Of a stretch of 41,167 bases of DNA, positions 1 through 9,125 are shown piece after piece (positions within the stretch are counted from its first letter, which is position 1; every line of letters starts with the position of its first letter). This stretch comes from Methylomonas koyamae (GTDB lineage Bacteria; Pseudomonadota; Gammaproteobacteria; Methylococcales; Methylomonadaceae). The translations under genes were made by a program, and so were the position numbers. The stretch is taken from the NCBI RefSeq assembly GCF_006483455.1, contig NZ_PPPU01000010.1:1-41167 (forward strand). Reading direction: 5' to 3'. A model generated the notes under the pieces. That model was not told where the DNA came from. It saw only the letters and a program-made list of their open reading frames with translations, and ran no database searches.

Positions 1-94
1 TTTTAAAACAATCCTGTCTCAAAATAAAATTGAACTCTCCAAAAAAGTCGCCGGTAACTAGTGCAAAAGATTGTGTTATCACCTTAAGTCCTGC

Positions 95-119
95 GGCGGT
101 TTGCTGTCGCGAAACCGCC
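95..119. repeat. 8-bp inverted repeat 3' of the DUF885 gene
   Basis: GGCGGTTT at 95-102 pairs perfectly with AAACCGCC at 112-119 across a 9-nt loop. It lies about 60 bp beyond the stop codon of the minus-strand DUF885 gene. No T-run follows on that strand, so it is a weak terminator candidate or a stray palindrome. The rest of 1-176 shows nothing else I can support. Confidence 0.35.
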
Positions 120-176
120 CTACAACGCTTTTGATCGAGAAACTCCTGATAAATCGCCAATTCAACGGCCAACCGC

Positions 177-1883
177 TCAGTCCCGTCCGGCCAACATTGC
201 CTTGCTGACCAACGGAATCGGCGGCGAGCCGTAACTTAAAAACGTGTCGTGAAATTCGCGCCAGGCGGCGCGGCCGCCCCGCTGGGCACACCAGTCGTCG
301 CGCAATTGCCGAATCAGCAATTTACCCAAGGTGTAATTCAGATAGGCTGGATCGAAAGTGCCGCGCGCGGCCTGCTGGCGGGCGTTGCCAGGGTCGCGAA
401 AGGCTTGCTCCCGAAACATTTGCTCGGCCTGCTCGACGCTCCAACCCTGGGTGTGCAAACCCAACGCCGCCAGAAAACGCACGTCGCGCAACAAGGCGTT
501 GACCAATTGGCCGATATGGATTTCAGGATCGCCATCGTTCAGGCCGGCCTCCCAGACCAATTCCTCGGCGTAATGCGCCCAGCCCTCGGAAAAGGCATAG
601 CTGCCGAACAACTGGGCAAACTTGGAGCCGGCCCGGTGGGCGTGTAAAAACTGCAGAAAATGACCGGGCCAGACTTCGTGCGCCGATACGAACAGCAAAT
701 TGGCCTGGCCGGGCAGATAGGCCGCCTGCTCGGCGGCTGTCCACGCTGGGTCCGGCGGCGCCACGTAATACACCGACGGCAAGCCGTGCTCGTAAGGCCC
801 CGGAATATCGATGTAAGCCAAATTCCAGCGAGCATAAGGCGGCGACGGCGCGACGGTTGCTTCTTCGTCGCTGGGAATCGTCAGCAATTGCCGCTCGGCG
901 ACGAAGGCTTTCAATTGTTTGAGTTGCTCGGTGGCGGCAGCTACCGGACCGGCCGGCGGTTTGTGTGCCTCGGCTTGGGCCACGCATTCGGCGGTGGTCG
1001 ATGAGGGGGCGAAGCGGCGGCAGGCTTGCGCCAATGCTTTCAAATTGCGCCGCAAATCGGCGCGGCCCATCTGCTCCAGTTTCGGCAGCGGTATCTCGAC
1101 GGCTTCGGTATCGGCCAGCATTCGGCTGAACTTTTCCGGACCCAGCGCGAAATCGTCGGTCGCGGTCGGCCTTTGCTGCTCCAGCCAGTCGACCAACTCG
1201 CGTAGCGCTTGCGCCGCCGGCCCGACCTGTTCGGCGAATTCGCGTTGCAACTCCGGATCGGCGACATCGGCAAACGCCGCCTTGGCCTCCGCTTCGTAAA
1301 ATTTGGCCAGGCCGCCGAACACGGTCTTGCCGATGTCGATATAAGTGCGCGGTAACGGCAGTTCCAGATTGGCGCGAATCTGCGCCGCCGCTTGCGGCAC
1401 GTTACCGGCATAGGCGATAAATGCCCGCATCCGCTCGGGCAACGGCGCATAGGGCCGGCTGATGTAAAGGTTAGGGTCCAGCGCGCCGGCATAAAACTGC
1501 GGACTCTTGAACGGCCGCCGCGCGACTTGGCGCCAGAACAATTCCTTGGTGACGGTCGCCAACAAATAGTCGCGCTCGAAACGTTGCGCCGGTGTCAGCG
1601 CCTGGTCCGGATACCCCAGCGCTTGCAGCCGCTGCGTTTCTAGCCAACGTTCCATGCGGCGCAAACCCTCCGGACTCCAATCCGGCAAACGGCCATCGAA
1701 CTCGTGGCGGCCGGCCTCGGCGGCGAAGGTAGGCTGTTGTTCGAAATAGCCGGCGATGAATTCTTGGACGAAGGTCGGCCAGGCGGGTGGTTTGCCATCC
1801 GCAATTGAGCATGGTGTGAACAGTATCAGCCAACAACTTAGCCAAAACGATCCGGTCCGGCTGCAACGGTTAGACTCAGTCAT
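177..1883 (-). CDS. DUF885 family exported metallopeptidase-like protein
   Basis: A 568-aa protein of the DUF885 family, a group with metallopeptidase-like motifs whose substrates are mostly unknown. The ATG at 1883 is chosen because GGGAGG lies just upstream; a TTG seven codons earlier is possible but has no such support. The N-terminus has a hydrophobic stretch (WLSCWLILF) consistent with a signal peptide, so the protein probably acts in the periplasm. The C-terminal third has the two family hallmarks, HEVWPGH and EGWAHYAEEL, which together look like a zinc site. The length is normal for the family. It stands alone, separated from alr by about 170 bp. The family call is firm; the peptidase role is inferred. 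Confidence 0.85.
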   Translation of the reverse strand: MTESNRCSRTGSFWLSCWLILFTPCSIADGKPPAWPTFVQEFIAGYFEQQPTFAAEAGRHEFDGRLPDWSPEGLRRMERWLETQRLQALGYPDQALTPAQRFERDYLLATVTKELFWRQVARRPFKSPQFYAGALDPNLYISRPYAPLPERMRAFIAYAGNVPQAAAQIRANLELPLPRTYIDIGKTVFGGLAKFYEAEAKAAFADVADPELQREFAEQVGPAAQALRELVDWLEQQRPTATDDFALGPEKFSRMLADTEAVEIPLPKLEQMGRADLRRNLKALAQACRRFAPSSTTAECVAQAEAHKPPAGPVAAATEQLKQLKAFVAERQLLTIPSDEEATVAPSPPYARWNLAYIDIPGPYEHGLPSVYYVAPPDPAWTAAEQAAYLPGQANLLFVSAHEVWPGHFLQFLHAHRAGSKFAQLFGSYAFSEGWAHYAEELVWEAGLNDGDPEIHIGQLVNALLRDVRFLAALGLHTQGWSVEQAEQMFREQAFRDPGNARQQAARGTFDPAYLNYTLGKLLIRQLRDDWCAQRGGRAAWREFHDTFLSYGSPPIPLVSKAMLAGRD

Positions 1884-2056
1884 CGTGCCTCCCACATAAA
1901 GCAATCAAATAGAACGGGATGATAACCGGGTTACCGAATCAACGACAGCTATCCCTGCGGCAACCAACAAACGGCGCTGCGGGCACGATCGATCCTTTCC
2001 TAACAGCTTGCTGGCGTTATCCTCAGCCTGAAGCCATCCCAAAGCAAACCAACAAC

Positions 2057-3169
2057 TCAGATGCCTTCGCCTGACATCACCTGCACCCGCTGCGTAATCC
2101 CGCAGAGCAGGGTGTAGGGTATCGTGTCGGCGTGGTGGGCGATTTCTTCGACCGGCAAGCCGTCGCCCCATAGCGTGACCGGGTCGCCGGGCTGGGCGTC
2201 GGGCAGCTCGTTCAAGTTGACGGTAATCATGTCCATCGACACCCGACCGACCAGCGGTACCCGCCGGCCGTTGACCAACACCGGCGCGCCGCTGCGGGTG
2301 GCGCGGTGGTAGCCGTCGCCGTAGCCGATGGACGCCACGCCCAGGCGGGTGGCGCTGCGGCAAGTCCAGGTGCCGCTGTAACCGACGCTTTCGCCGGCGG
2401 CAATGTCTTTGACTGCGATCAGCCGCGAATGCAGGCTCATGACCGGCTTCAAGCCGAAATCGGCGCCGGTTTTGCCGGCGAACGGCGAGCAGCCGTACAG
2501 CATCAAGCCCGGCCTGACCCAATCGCTGGCCCGGTCCTGAACCGAGCCGAGGCGGACGCTGGGCCAGCCGATGATGCCGGCCGAATTGGCGATGCTGCGC
2601 TGGCCCGGATAATCTTTGACGGCGTCGTTGAATAGATCGATCTGGCGCCGGGTTTTGTCGTCCAATAAATCATCGGCATTGGCGAAATGGGTGATCAGAT
2701 TGATCGGCTGTTCGACCGCCGCGCAGGCCAGCAAAGCCTGATAGGCGGCGGCGAAATCGTTGGCCTTGAAACCGAGCCGGTTCATGCCGGTATCCAGCTT
2801 CAGCCATACCGCCAGCTTGGCGGCGGCGGCCGGTTGCTGTTGCAGAATGGCGATTTGTTGCGGCGCATGGATCACCGCCGTCAGCCGGTATTTCAATAGC
2901 TGCTGCAATTCGTCGGCGCAGACGAAGCCTTGCAACACGGTAATCGGCTGTTCGAAGCCGGCCTGACGCAAACGGGCGCCCTCGTCCACCCTGGCGACGG
3001 CAAAGCCGTCGGCCCGTGCCAGCGCCGCCGCGACCCGGTCCATGCCGTGGCCGTATGCGTTGGCTTTGATCACGGCCATGATTTTGTTGTCCGGCGCGTA
3101 GCGTTTGACCTGTTCCAGGTTGTGGCGCACCGCATCCAGATCCAGACGTACGTAAGCCGGCGGGGTCAT
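2057..3169 (-). CDS. alr: Alanine racemase
   Basis: A PLP enzyme of 370 aa that interconverts L- and D-alanine for peptidoglycan synthesis in the cytoplasm. The PLP lysine is K35 in AVIKANAYGHG near the N-terminus. The second-domain motifs VGYSGTW (catalytic tyrosine region), IGYGDGY and RVSMDM are present in order. Its start codon overlaps the dnaB stop by 4 nt (ATGA at 3166-3169), so the two are translationally coupled; dnaB-alr adjacency is common in gammaproteobacteria. The length is normal and there is no sign of disruption. Confidence 0.97.
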   Translation of the reverse strand: MTPPAYVRLDLDAVRHNLEQVKRYAPDNKIMAVIKANAYGHGMDRVAAALARADGFAVARVDEGARLRQAGFEQPITVLQGFVCADELQQLLKYRLTAVIHAPQQIAILQQQPAAAAKLAVWLKLDTGMNRLGFKANDFAAAYQALLACAAVEQPINLITHFANADDLLDDKTRRQIDLFNDAVKDYPGQRSIANSAGIIGWPSVRLGSVQDRASDWVRPGLMLYGCSPFAGKTGADFGLKPVMSLHSRLIAVKDIAAGESVGYSGTWTCRSATRLGVASIGYGDGYHRATRSGAPVLVNGRRVPLVGRVSMDMITVNLNELPDAQPGDPVTLWGDGLPVEEIAHHADTIPYTLLCGITQRVQVMSGEGI

Positions 3170-4560
3170 TCGTAATCCTCGGGGCCGTTGTATACCCCGG
3201 CAAAATTTTCGAAGCGGGTGTATTGGCCCAGGAAAGTCAGCCGCACCGTGCCCAACGGGCCGTTCCGCTGCTTGCCGATGATGACTTCGGCAATGCCTTT
3301 GTCCGGACTGTCTTCGTGATAGACCTCGTCGCGGTAAACGAAAATGATCAAGTCGGCGTCCTGCTCGATCGCACCGGACTCCCGTAAGTCCGACATCACC
3401 GGCCGTTTGTTGGGGCGTTGTTCCAGGTTGCGGTTGAGCTGGGACAGGGCGATCACCGGCACGTTGAGTTCCTTGGCCAGCGCCTTCAAGCCGCGCGAGA
3501 TATCGGAAATCTGTTGTACCCGGTTATCGCCGCTGGACGGCGACTGCATCAGCTGTAAGTAGTCCAGCACGATCAAGCCCAGCTGGCCGTGTTCGCGGGT
3601 CAGACGGCGGGCGCGGGAGCGCACCTCGGTCGGCGTCAATGCCGGGGTGTCGTCGATGAACATTTTGGTCTCGGCCAGCAAATTGATCGCCGAGGTCAAT
3701 CGCGGCCAATCGTCGTCGTCCAATTTGCCGGTGCGGACCTTGTGCTGATCGATCCGGCCCAGCGACGACATCATCCGCATCGCCAGCGCCTCGCCCGGCA
3801 TCTCCATACTGAACACGGCCACCGGCATCCCGCTTTTGAGCGCGACGTTTTCGGCCATGTTCATCGCAATCGTGGTTTTCCCCATCGACGGCCGGCCGGC
3901 GACGATGATCAAATCGGACGGTTGCAAGCCGGAGGTTTTCTCGTCCAGATCGGTGAAGCCGGTACTGGCGCCGGTGATGTCCCCGTCCAATTCGTATAGG
4001 GTTTCGATTTTGTCGACCGCCTTGGCCAGCAGCGATTTGATCGAATTGAAACCGCCCTGCCCCTTCTGGCGCTGTTCGGCGATTTCGAACACCTTGCGTT
4101 CGGCGTTTTCCAGCAATTCGGCGGTTTCCCGGCCTTCGGTACTGAAGGCCGAATCGGAGATTTCGGTGCCGACGTGGATCAGTTGCCGCAACACCGAACG
4201 GTCGCGGACGATGTTGGCATAGGCGACGATATTCGCGGCGCTGGGCGTGTCCCGCGCCAGCATACTCAGATAAGCCAGGCCGCCGACATCCTGCAACTCG
4301 CCGGTGGTTTCCAGCACCTCGGAGATGGTGACGACGTCGAACGGGTCCTGCCGCTCGGCCAATTCGGCGATCGCGCGGAAAATCAAGCGGTGGTCGCGGC
4401 GATAAAAATCGTTCTCGCCGACCTTGTCGGCGACGGAATCCCAGGTCTGGTTATCCAGCAATAAACCGCCCAACACCGATTGCTCGGCTTGAATCGAATG
4501 CGGCGGAACTTTCAGAGATTCTACGGTTTGATCGGACAGGAAATAGTGGTCTTCGGACAT
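3166..4560 (-). CDS. dnaB: Replicative DNA helicase DnaB
   Basis: A 464-aa hexameric helicase that unwinds DNA ahead of the replisome. The N-terminal domain begins around PPHSIQAEQSVLGGLL, the family's characteristic start. The RecA-like C-terminal half has the Walker A GRPSMGKTT, the Walker B region LIVLDYLQLM and the SQLNRNLEQR motif. There is no intein, which is worth stating because DnaB is a frequent intein host. It is first gene of a dnaB-alr unit, and a TATAAT lies about 35 bp upstream of its start. Confidence 0.98.
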   Translation of the reverse strand: MSEDHYFLSDQTVESLKVPPHSIQAEQSVLGGLLLDNQTWDSVADKVGENDFYRRDHRLIFRAIAELAERQDPFDVVTISEVLETTGELQDVGGLAYLSMLARDTPSAANIVAYANIVRDRSVLRQLIHVGTEISDSAFSTEGRETAELLENAERKVFEIAEQRQKGQGGFNSIKSLLAKAVDKIETLYELDGDITGASTGFTDLDEKTSGLQPSDLIIVAGRPSMGKTTIAMNMAENVALKSGMPVAVFSMEMPGEALAMRMMSSLGRIDQHKVRTGKLDDDDWPRLTSAINLLAETKMFIDDTPALTPTEVRSRARRLTREHGQLGLIVLDYLQLMQSPSSGDNRVQQISDISRGLKALAKELNVPVIALSQLNRNLEQRPNKRPVMSDLRESGAIEQDADLIIFVYRDEVYHEDSPDKGIAEVIIGKQRNGPLGTVRLTFLGQYTRFENFAGVYNGPEDYE

Positions 4561-4593
4561 CGGCGGCGAATCGGCTGGGTAAATCGGAGCCGC

Positions 4594-4599
4594 ATTATA
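4594..4599 (-). promoter_or_regulatory. Candidate -10 element for dnaB
   Basis: On the minus strand this reads TATAAT, an exact sigma-70 -10 consensus, about 34 bp upstream of the dnaB ATG and in the gap after the HD gene. The hexamer at the correct -35 spacing (GCCGGA) is poor, so only the -10 call is supported. Confidence 0.45.
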
Positions 4600-4641
4600 C
4601 CCGGATTGGCGCCGCGTCCGGCTCGCAAACGGCAGCCAGGT

Positions 4642-5880
4642 TTAGTGGTGGCAAAACTCGCCCAGGGCCAACTCGTAGTAGTCTTCGGCATCGGCTTTCA
4701 GTTTCTCGACCACACCGGGGTCAAGCACGCCGTCGCTAACCCGGTGTTCCAGGTAAGTCAAAATCTCGGCTAACGGCATGCCGGCCCGATAAGGACGCGA
4801 CTGGGCCAAGGCCTGAAAAATATCGGCGACGCTGATAATCCTGCACTCCAGCGGCAACGCCGTTGCCGCGGTTTTGAACGGATAACCTTCGCCGCGCAGA
4901 TTTTCGTGGTGCAGTCCGGCCCACTCCGGAATCTTCGAGTCGACGAACACCCGCTGCAGAATCCGGTAGGTGTCGTAGCTGTGGCGCTGCATGCAGGCCC
5001 GCTCCTCCGGGGTCAAACTGCCGGGTTTGTCGATAATGTCTTCCGACACCCGCAACTTGCCGATGTCGTGCAGCAAACCGGCGATTTCGACTTGTTCGAG
5101 GTTGGCGCCTTGGATACCGAAGGATTGCGCCAACCGGCGGGCGATTTGCGCCACCCGTTCGGAATGCAGTTCGGTGTAGGGGCTTTTCGCATCGACCACC
5201 CTTGAAAACAGGCGGGCGATCTCGCGCAAATCCGGATAGGGCAACCACACCATCGGCAAATGGTCGCCCAGATTGCGTAAATCCTCGTCCAGGTAATCCG
5301 GGTCCATTGCCAGCCAAAACGCTTGGCTTTGCGCCAGATCGGCAAAAGCGTCCACCAACGCCGGACAGAACAGCGTGCCGGAATAACTTTGCAGGCGCCC
5401 GACGATCTTCGGCGCCGCAATCAGAATTTGCTCGCTGGCCAGATAAGGCGCTTGCAGCACGTCGATCCGGTCCGCCAGAAACAGCAGATTGGCGCGCAGC
5501 CGGGTTCTGGCGGGGAGTGGCAATTGCACCAGATTCTCCCAGCGGGTGTGGTGGTAACGGATTTCTTCGGCCAGATGGCTGAGCGGCGGGCAGGCCCGCA
5601 GATATTGCTCGCCGCGCTCGCAATGGGCTTCGGCACCGTCCCATTCCAACGACTCGGTCAGATGCCGATGTTCGCGGATTTTGGCCACGCCGCAATCGTG
5701 CAGCATACCGGCATGCAGAATCTTGAGCCTATCCTCCGCCGACCAAGCTAATTTACCGGCAATGTGCCACGCCATCATCGCCACCCGCTTACCGTGTTTG
5801 ACTTCGTCGATACCGACCAAGTCCAGCGCGCAGGTCAACGAAATGATCGCACTGTGTAGATCGATGCGTTGGCTATCCAT
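4642..5880 (-). CDS. Tandem HD / HD-GYP domain protein, putative cyclic-di-GMP phosphodiesterase
   Basis: A 412-aa cytoplasmic protein with two HD-type metal-phosphohydrolase modules. The first (about 1-170) has a degenerate metal motif, HDCGVAK, and a later HH pair. The second (about 225-400) keeps the pattern better: HSERV, HDIGKLR, HHENLRGEGYPF with the GYP triplet, and a following ISVADIF segment. HD-GYP domains usually hydrolyse cyclic di-GMP. No sensory or receiver domain is fused, so the input is unknown, and the first module may be regulatory. GGGGGAG precedes the start. It is transcribed divergently from the RND pump gene. Confidence 0.85.
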   Translation of the reverse strand: MDSQRIDLHSAIISLTCALDLVGIDEVKHGKRVAMMAWHIAGKLAWSAEDRLKILHAGMLHDCGVAKIREHRHLTESLEWDGAEAHCERGEQYLRACPPLSHLAEEIRYHHTRWENLVQLPLPARTRLRANLLFLADRIDVLQAPYLASEQILIAAPKIVGRLQSYSGTLFCPALVDAFADLAQSQAFWLAMDPDYLDEDLRNLGDHLPMVWLPYPDLREIARLFSRVVDAKSPYTELHSERVAQIARRLAQSFGIQGANLEQVEIAGLLHDIGKLRVSEDIIDKPGSLTPEERACMQRHSYDTYRILQRVFVDSKIPEWAGLHHENLRGEGYPFKTAATALPLECRIISVADIFQALAQSRPYRAGMPLAEILTYLEHRVSDGVLDPGVVEKLKADAEDYYELALGEFCHH

Positions 5881-6017
5881 CAGTGAAAACTCCCCCGATT
5901 CAGGTTAAACGCGATGTTAATGCAGTTTGGCCGAGCCGGCAAAGCCTATCGGCGGCGATGGACCGCGGCCGGCCGACAAGGCACAATAACCGGCTTAGTT
6001 TAATCTCGCCCACCGTC

Positions 6018-9000
6018 ATGCTCGCTCTTCTGGTCCGATTTTCGATTCGTTATTCCGGCATCGTCGTCACGCTGGCGCTGCTGCTGTTCGTTTACGGCAG
6101 CTACCGCTTCGCCAACGCCGGCCTCGACATTTTTCCGGAATTCGCGCCGAAACAGGTCATCATCCAAACCGAAGCGCCCGGCCTGGCCACCGAGCAAGTG
6201 GAAGTGCTGGTCACCCAGCAAATCGAAAACTCGATCAGCGGCCTGATCGGCCTGCAAACCCTGCGCTCGCAATCGATTCAGGGTTTATCGATCGTCACGG
6301 CGACCTTCTCCGAGCATAGCGACGTTTACCGCAACCGGCAACTGGTCAGCGAACGCCTGAACAGCCTGGGCCAGCGCTTGCCGGCCGGTGTCGGCACGCC
6401 GGTAGCGATACCGCTGTCGTCGTCGTCGGCCACGGTGTTGACGCTAGGCGTCAACTCCGAGACCAAATCGCTGATGGAACTGCGCAGTCTGGTGGACTGG
6501 AGCCTGGTGCCGCGGCTGTTGGCGGTGCCCGGCGTGGCCGACGTCAATGTGTTCGGCGGCGATATCCAGCAATTGCAGGTGCAACTACAACCGGCGGCAC
6601 TACAGCGCTTCAACCTGGCCATCGAGGATATCGTTGCCGCAGCGGCCGGGGCGGCGGAGATGAACGGCGCCGGCTTCATCGAAAACGCCAACCAGCGTTT
6701 TACTTTGCAAATCAGCGGCCAACCGGCCGATCCGGAGCAGTTCAAGCAGTTGGTGGTCAAACGCCAGGACGGCATGAACGTAACCCTGGCCGACGTCGCC
6801 GACATCCGTTACGGCGCGGAACCGCCGATCGGCGCGGCGCAGATCATGGGCAAACCGGGCATCGTCCTGATGGTGATCGGCCAATACGGCGCCAATACCC
6901 TTTCGGTCTCGCGCCAGGTGGAATCGGTACTGCAGGACTTCCAGCCGATCTTCCAACAGCAAAACATCGCGTTTTACCCGCATCTGTTCCGCCCGGCGGA
7001 CTACATCGAAACCTCGCTGCATAACCTGTCCGGACACCTGTTGCTCGGCGGACTGTTCGTGCTGGTGGTGCTTTACCTGTTCTTGTTCAACTTACGCAGC
7101 GCCTTCATCGCCGCCACCGCGATTCCGCTGTCGCTGCTCAGCGCCGCGCTGGTACTGCTGGAATGCGGCGTGAATCTGAATATTATGGTGTTGGGCGGCC
7201 TGGCGATCGCGCTGGGCGAAGTCGTCGACGACGCCATCATCGATACCGAGAACATCTTCCGCCGCCTGCGGGAAAACCGCCTGAAAATCTTTCCGGACCC
7301 GACCGAACACGTGGTCTACCAAGCCTCGCTGGAAGTGCGCGGCTCGGTGGTCTACGCCAGCTTCATCGTCGCGCTGGTATTCGTGCCGCTGCTGACGCTG
7401 GACGGCGTCAGCGGCCGGCTGTTCGCGCCGCTCGGCGCGTCCTACATCCTGGCGATCCTGATGTCGCTGTTGGTAGCGCTGACGCTGACGCCGGCGCTGT
7501 GCCATCTGTTGTTCAGATCCAAGCTACCGGACGACAGCGATCCGCCGCTGTTGCGTTGGCTGAAACCGATATATGCCAGGCAATTGCTGTGGGCGATCCG
7601 CCACTTCAAAACCGTAGCCCTGGCCGGGGCACTAGCCTGCCTGGCCGGCATCGCCGCCTTCCTGCAACTGGACCACAAATTTCTGCCGGAACTGCGCGAA
7701 GGCCACTTCATCGTCCACACCGCCAGCGTACCCGGTACCTCGTTGCCGGAATCGATCCGGCTCGGCAGCCTGGTGAGCGAACGGCTGATGGCGGTGGCCG
7801 GCGTCGAATCGGTATCGCAATGGGCCGGCCGCGCCGAACGCGGCGCCGACACTTACGGCAGCCATTACAGCGAATACGAAGTGCGTTTGCATCCCCTATC
7901 CGGTGGCGAACAGCAACGGGTGCTGGACGAAATCCGCGCCATTCTGGACAGTTTCCCCGGCATCCATTACGAGGCCAACACCTTCCTGACCGAACGGGTC
8001 GACGAAACCATTTCCGGTTACACCGCGCCGGTGGTGGTCAACATCTACGGCAACGATCTGGCGGAGCTGGACGCCAAGGCCCAACAACTGGCCGCGCTGA
8101 TCGAGACCCTGCCCGGCGCCGAAGACGTGCAATTGCGTTCGCCGCCGGCCACCAGTTTGCTGCAAGTGCAACTCGACCTGGAACGCCTGAAATTCCGCGG
8201 CATCAGCCCGGCGCAAGTGATGGCGGCATTGCAAACCGCTTACGAAGGCCGCATCGTCGGCAAGAACTTGCAGGGCAATCGCATCTTCAATGTCGCAGTA
8301 TCGCTACCGCCGGAATGGCGCAACCAACCGGATTACCTGGGGCAATTGCCCTTAAAAAACGGCGAAGGCCAGCGGGTTTTGCTCGGTGAAGTGGCCGATG
8401 TCCGCCACGGCGAGGGCCGCTACAACATCCTGCACCAGGGCGCGCAGCGGATTCAGACCGTGACCTGCAAGGTGGCAGGCCGCGATATGGATGGCTTCAT
8501 GGCCGATTTGAAGCAACGGGTACAAACCGAATTGAGCTGGCGCGACGGCAGCTATCCGGAATTCATCGGCGCCGCGCTGGAACAGGCCAAGGCCCGGCAA
8601 ACCTTGGTGATTCATGCCCTGCTGGCCGGCGCCGGCGTGCTGATTTTCGTGTTTATCGCATTCGGCAGCCTGCGCCACATGCTGCTGACCTTATTGAACC
8701 TGCCGTTTGCGCTGTTGGGCGGCGTCGCCGCGGTCGTGGTTACCGACGCCACTTTGTCGGTCGGCTCGTTTGTCGGCTTCGTCACCTTGTTCGGCATCAC
8801 CGTGCGCAACTGCATCATGCTGATTTCGCATTACCGGCATCTGATCGAATTCGAAGGCCAGGAATGGTCCACCGCGACGCTGATCCGCGGCGCTCAGGAA
8901 CGCCTGCCGGCGATCCTGATGACGGCCCTGGTCACCGCACTGGCGATGTTGCCGATCGCGATCGGCAGCGACAACCCCGGCCGCGAGATCATGGGGCCGA

Positions 9001-9125
9001 TGGCGGCCATCATCATCGGCGGCCTGGCATCGTCCACGGCACTGAACCTGTTGCTGTTGCCGGCAATCTTGCAGCGCTACGGCCGCTTTCACGTCGAATT
9101 GGCCGACAGCAACGCCGCTAACTGA
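6018..9125 (+). CDS. CzcA/CusA-type RND efflux permease
   Basis: An inner-membrane proton-driven pump of 1035 aa from the ATG at 6018. An in-frame GTG at 5883 would add 45 residues that look like untranslated leader (polar, unlike an RND N-terminus), so the later start is preferred. After the first membrane helix comes FPEFAPKQVIIQTEAPG, typical of the heavy-metal branch. Helix 4 carries GEVVDDAIIDTENI, with the acidic residues of the proton relay. Two repeats of six helices and two large periplasmic loops are apparent. Pumps of this class need a periplasmic adaptor and an outer-membrane channel; neither gene is adjacent. Its 3' end overlaps the 3' end of hypF by 8 bp. The substrate cannot be read from the sequence. 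Confidence 0.9.
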   Translation: MLALLVRFSIRYSGIVVTLALLLFVYGSYRFANAGLDIFPEFAPKQVIIQTEAPGLATEQVEVLVTQQIENSISGLIGLQTLRSQSIQGLSIVTATFSEHSDVYRNRQLVSERLNSLGQRLPAGVGTPVAIPLSSSSATVLTLGVNSETKSLMELRSLVDWSLVPRLLAVPGVADVNVFGGDIQQLQVQLQPAALQRFNLAIEDIVAAAAGAAEMNGAGFIENANQRFTLQISGQPADPEQFKQLVVKRQDGMNVTLADVADIRYGAEPPIGAAQIMGKPGIVLMVIGQYGANTLSVSRQVESVLQDFQPIFQQQNIAFYPHLFRPADYIETSLHNLSGHLLLGGLFVLVVLYLFLFNLRSAFIAATAIPLSLLSAALVLLECGVNLNIMVLGGLAIALGEVVDDAIIDTENIFRRLRENRLKIFPDPTEHVVYQASLEVRGSVVYASFIVALVFVPLLTLDGVSGRLFAPLGASYILAILMSLLVALTLTPALCHLLFRSKLPDDSDPPLLRWLKPIYARQLLWAIRHFKTVALAGALACLAGIAAFLQLDHKFLPELREGHFIVHTASVPGTSLPESIRLGSLVSERLMAVAGVESVSQWAGRAERGADTYGSHYSEYEVRLHPLSGGEQQRVLDEIRAILDSFPGIHYEANTFLTERVDETISGYTAPVVVNIYGNDLAELDAKAQQLAALIETLPGAEDVQLRSPPATSLLQVQLDLERLKFRGISPAQVMAALQTAYEGRIVGKNLQGNRIFNVAVSLPPEWRNQPDYLGQLPLKNGEGQRVLLGEVADVRHGEGRYNILHQGAQRIQTVTCKVAGRDMDGFMADLKQRVQTELSWRDGSYPEFIGAALEQAKARQTLVIHALLAGAGVLIFVFIAFGSLRHMLLTLLNLPFALLGGVAAVVVTDATLSVGSFVGFVTLFGITVRNCIMLISHYRHLIEFEGQEWSTATLIRGAQERLPAILMTALVTALAMLPIAIGSDNPGREIMGPMAAIIIGGLASSTALNLLLLPAILQRYGRFHVELADSNAAN

